Assembly (NCBI GenBank): GCA_029256485.1
Contig: JAQSXU010000223.1
Coordinates: forward strand, 1 to 5,150
DNA length: 5,150 nt
Reading direction: 5' to 3'
DNA from: Clostridiaceae bacterium
Lineage (GTDB): Bacteria > Bacillota_A > Clostridia > Clostridiales > Clostridiaceae
The position numbers and the translations under genes are program-made. Below are positions 4,816 to 5,150 of this stretch, in pieces. The notes under the pieces are model-generated. The model had not been told where the DNA came from and did not search any database. It worked only from the letters and a program-made list of their open reading frames with translations. Position 1 is the first letter of the stretch, and every line of letters starts with the position of its first letter.

Positions 4816-5064
4816 TTAAATAAAATTTACAAAAATCAATATAATAGATATTATAAATGGTTTTATTGCTTCTTTCTTTTCTTTGCCATAAAAAAATAGT
4901 ATTAATGAAATAATAAGATTTGTTATTCCTACAATAATACTTAATATTACTGCTATTTGATTAATGATTTTGATATTTGATATTTCATAAATAATTCTCA
5001 AAGCCAAATAGATTATGGCAATTCCAAGAGATATCCAATATATGATTTTGTTAAGTGTTTTCAT
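4816..5064 (-). CDS. Small three-helix membrane protein of unknown function
   Basis: An 82-residue, strongly hydrophobic protein with apparent membrane segments at about 7-26, 35-58 and 67-82. A charged loop, KEKKEAIK (61-68), lies between the second and third segments. AGGGAG stands 7 bases before the ATG, supporting this start. The protein ends inside or right at the third helix (LIFVNFI) with no polar tail, and its stop lies 3 bases from repeat R3. It may be naturally short or may have been trimmed where the repeat joins. I recognise no family. Small membrane proteins of this kind are common cargo of gene-cassette arrays, where they may be immunity or toxin-like factors, but nothing here shows that. 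Confidence 0.65.
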   Translation of the reverse strand: MKTLNKIIYWISLGIAIIYLALRIIYEISNIKIINQIAVILSIIVGITNLIISLILFFYGKEKKEAIKPFIISIILIFVNFI

Positions 5065-5092
5065 ATAATTACTCCCTGTTTTAATTCATAAA

Positions 5093-5150
5093 ATCTTACT
5101 AATTCGTCATACCCTGCAAACATGAAATGTGATTATAGGTCACTGTCGTT
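5093..5150 (-). repeat. Possible degenerate fourth repeat copy, running off the right edge
   Basis: Plus-strand ATCTTACT (5093-5100), six bases, TCATA (5107-5111), ten bases, ATG (5122-5124) and later GTC follow the order and nearly the exact spacing of ATCTAACT, six bases, TCATA, eleven bases, ATG and GTC in R1. It has the same orientation and relative position: it ends 28 bases before the start codon of the next gene. The R' box would be GTAAGAT, with the core GTT changed. It is cut by the window end, so the rest cannot be judged. Confidence 0.35.
5132..5137 (-). promoter_or_regulatory. Perfect TATAAT -10 hexamer upstream of the small membrane protein gene
   Basis: The minus strand reads TATAAT about 68 bases before the start codon. 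A -35 at 17-bp spacing would lie outside the window, so the promoter is incomplete here. It is a candidate for driving the first gene and anything co-transcribed with it. Confidence 0.3.

Overview
The window is AT-rich DNA with strong AGGAG-type ribosome binding sites, consistent with a low-GC Gram-positive bacterium, most likely a Clostridium or close relative. This is inferred from base composition and gene style; no taxonomic marker gene is present. Every convincing gene is read from the minus strand, so transcription order runs from high to low coordinates.

In transcription order the window holds: a small three-helix membrane protein (5064-4816); a cytosolic-looking serine hydrolase of the class C beta-lactamase/PBP family (4666-3413); a CmoM/SmtA-like SAM methyltransferase (3274-2579); a CPBP (CAAX-protease-like) membrane protein with a TTG start (2428-1772); a complete PlsY-type glycerol-3-phosphate acyltransferase (1709-1116); a GNAT acetyltransferase (963-496); and the N-terminal 136 residues of a VCBS/FG-GAP calcium-loop protein that leaves the window at its left edge (408-1). 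No stretch longer than 150 bases lacks a gene.

The most notable structure is a direct repeat that punctuates these unrelated genes. Three copies (R1 980-1061, R2 2463-2544, R3 4759-4812), all in the same orientation, sit in the gaps before the GNAT gene, the CPBP-plsY pair and the hydrolase-methyltransferase pair. R1 and R2 match at 77 of 81 positions. R3 shares an identical 26-base block plus a short second arm. In the gene direction the homology stops abruptly just after GTTAGATA, whose GTTAGAT fits the integron attC R' consensus GTTRRRY. An AACTAAC that approximates the R'' box lies about 25 bases before it. Functionally unrelated genes in one orientation, separated by a short repeat with a sharp edge, look like a gene-cassette array. 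A weaker possible copy precedes the small membrane protein gene, and still weaker candidates lie at 3337-3393 (inverted) and 431-488. No integrase is in the window and the attC-like core is unusually short, so the integron interpretation is a hypothesis. The main alternative is a dispersed intergenic repeat or mobile leader that carries a promoter (TTAACT-16-TATGAT in R1 and R2).

The genes do not form an obvious pathway. Several encode membrane or small-molecule-modifying functions (acyltransferase, CPBP protein, acetyltransferase, methyltransferase, serine hydrolase), which is typical accessory or adaptive cargo. The VCBS-protein gene at the left edge may be flanking chromosome.
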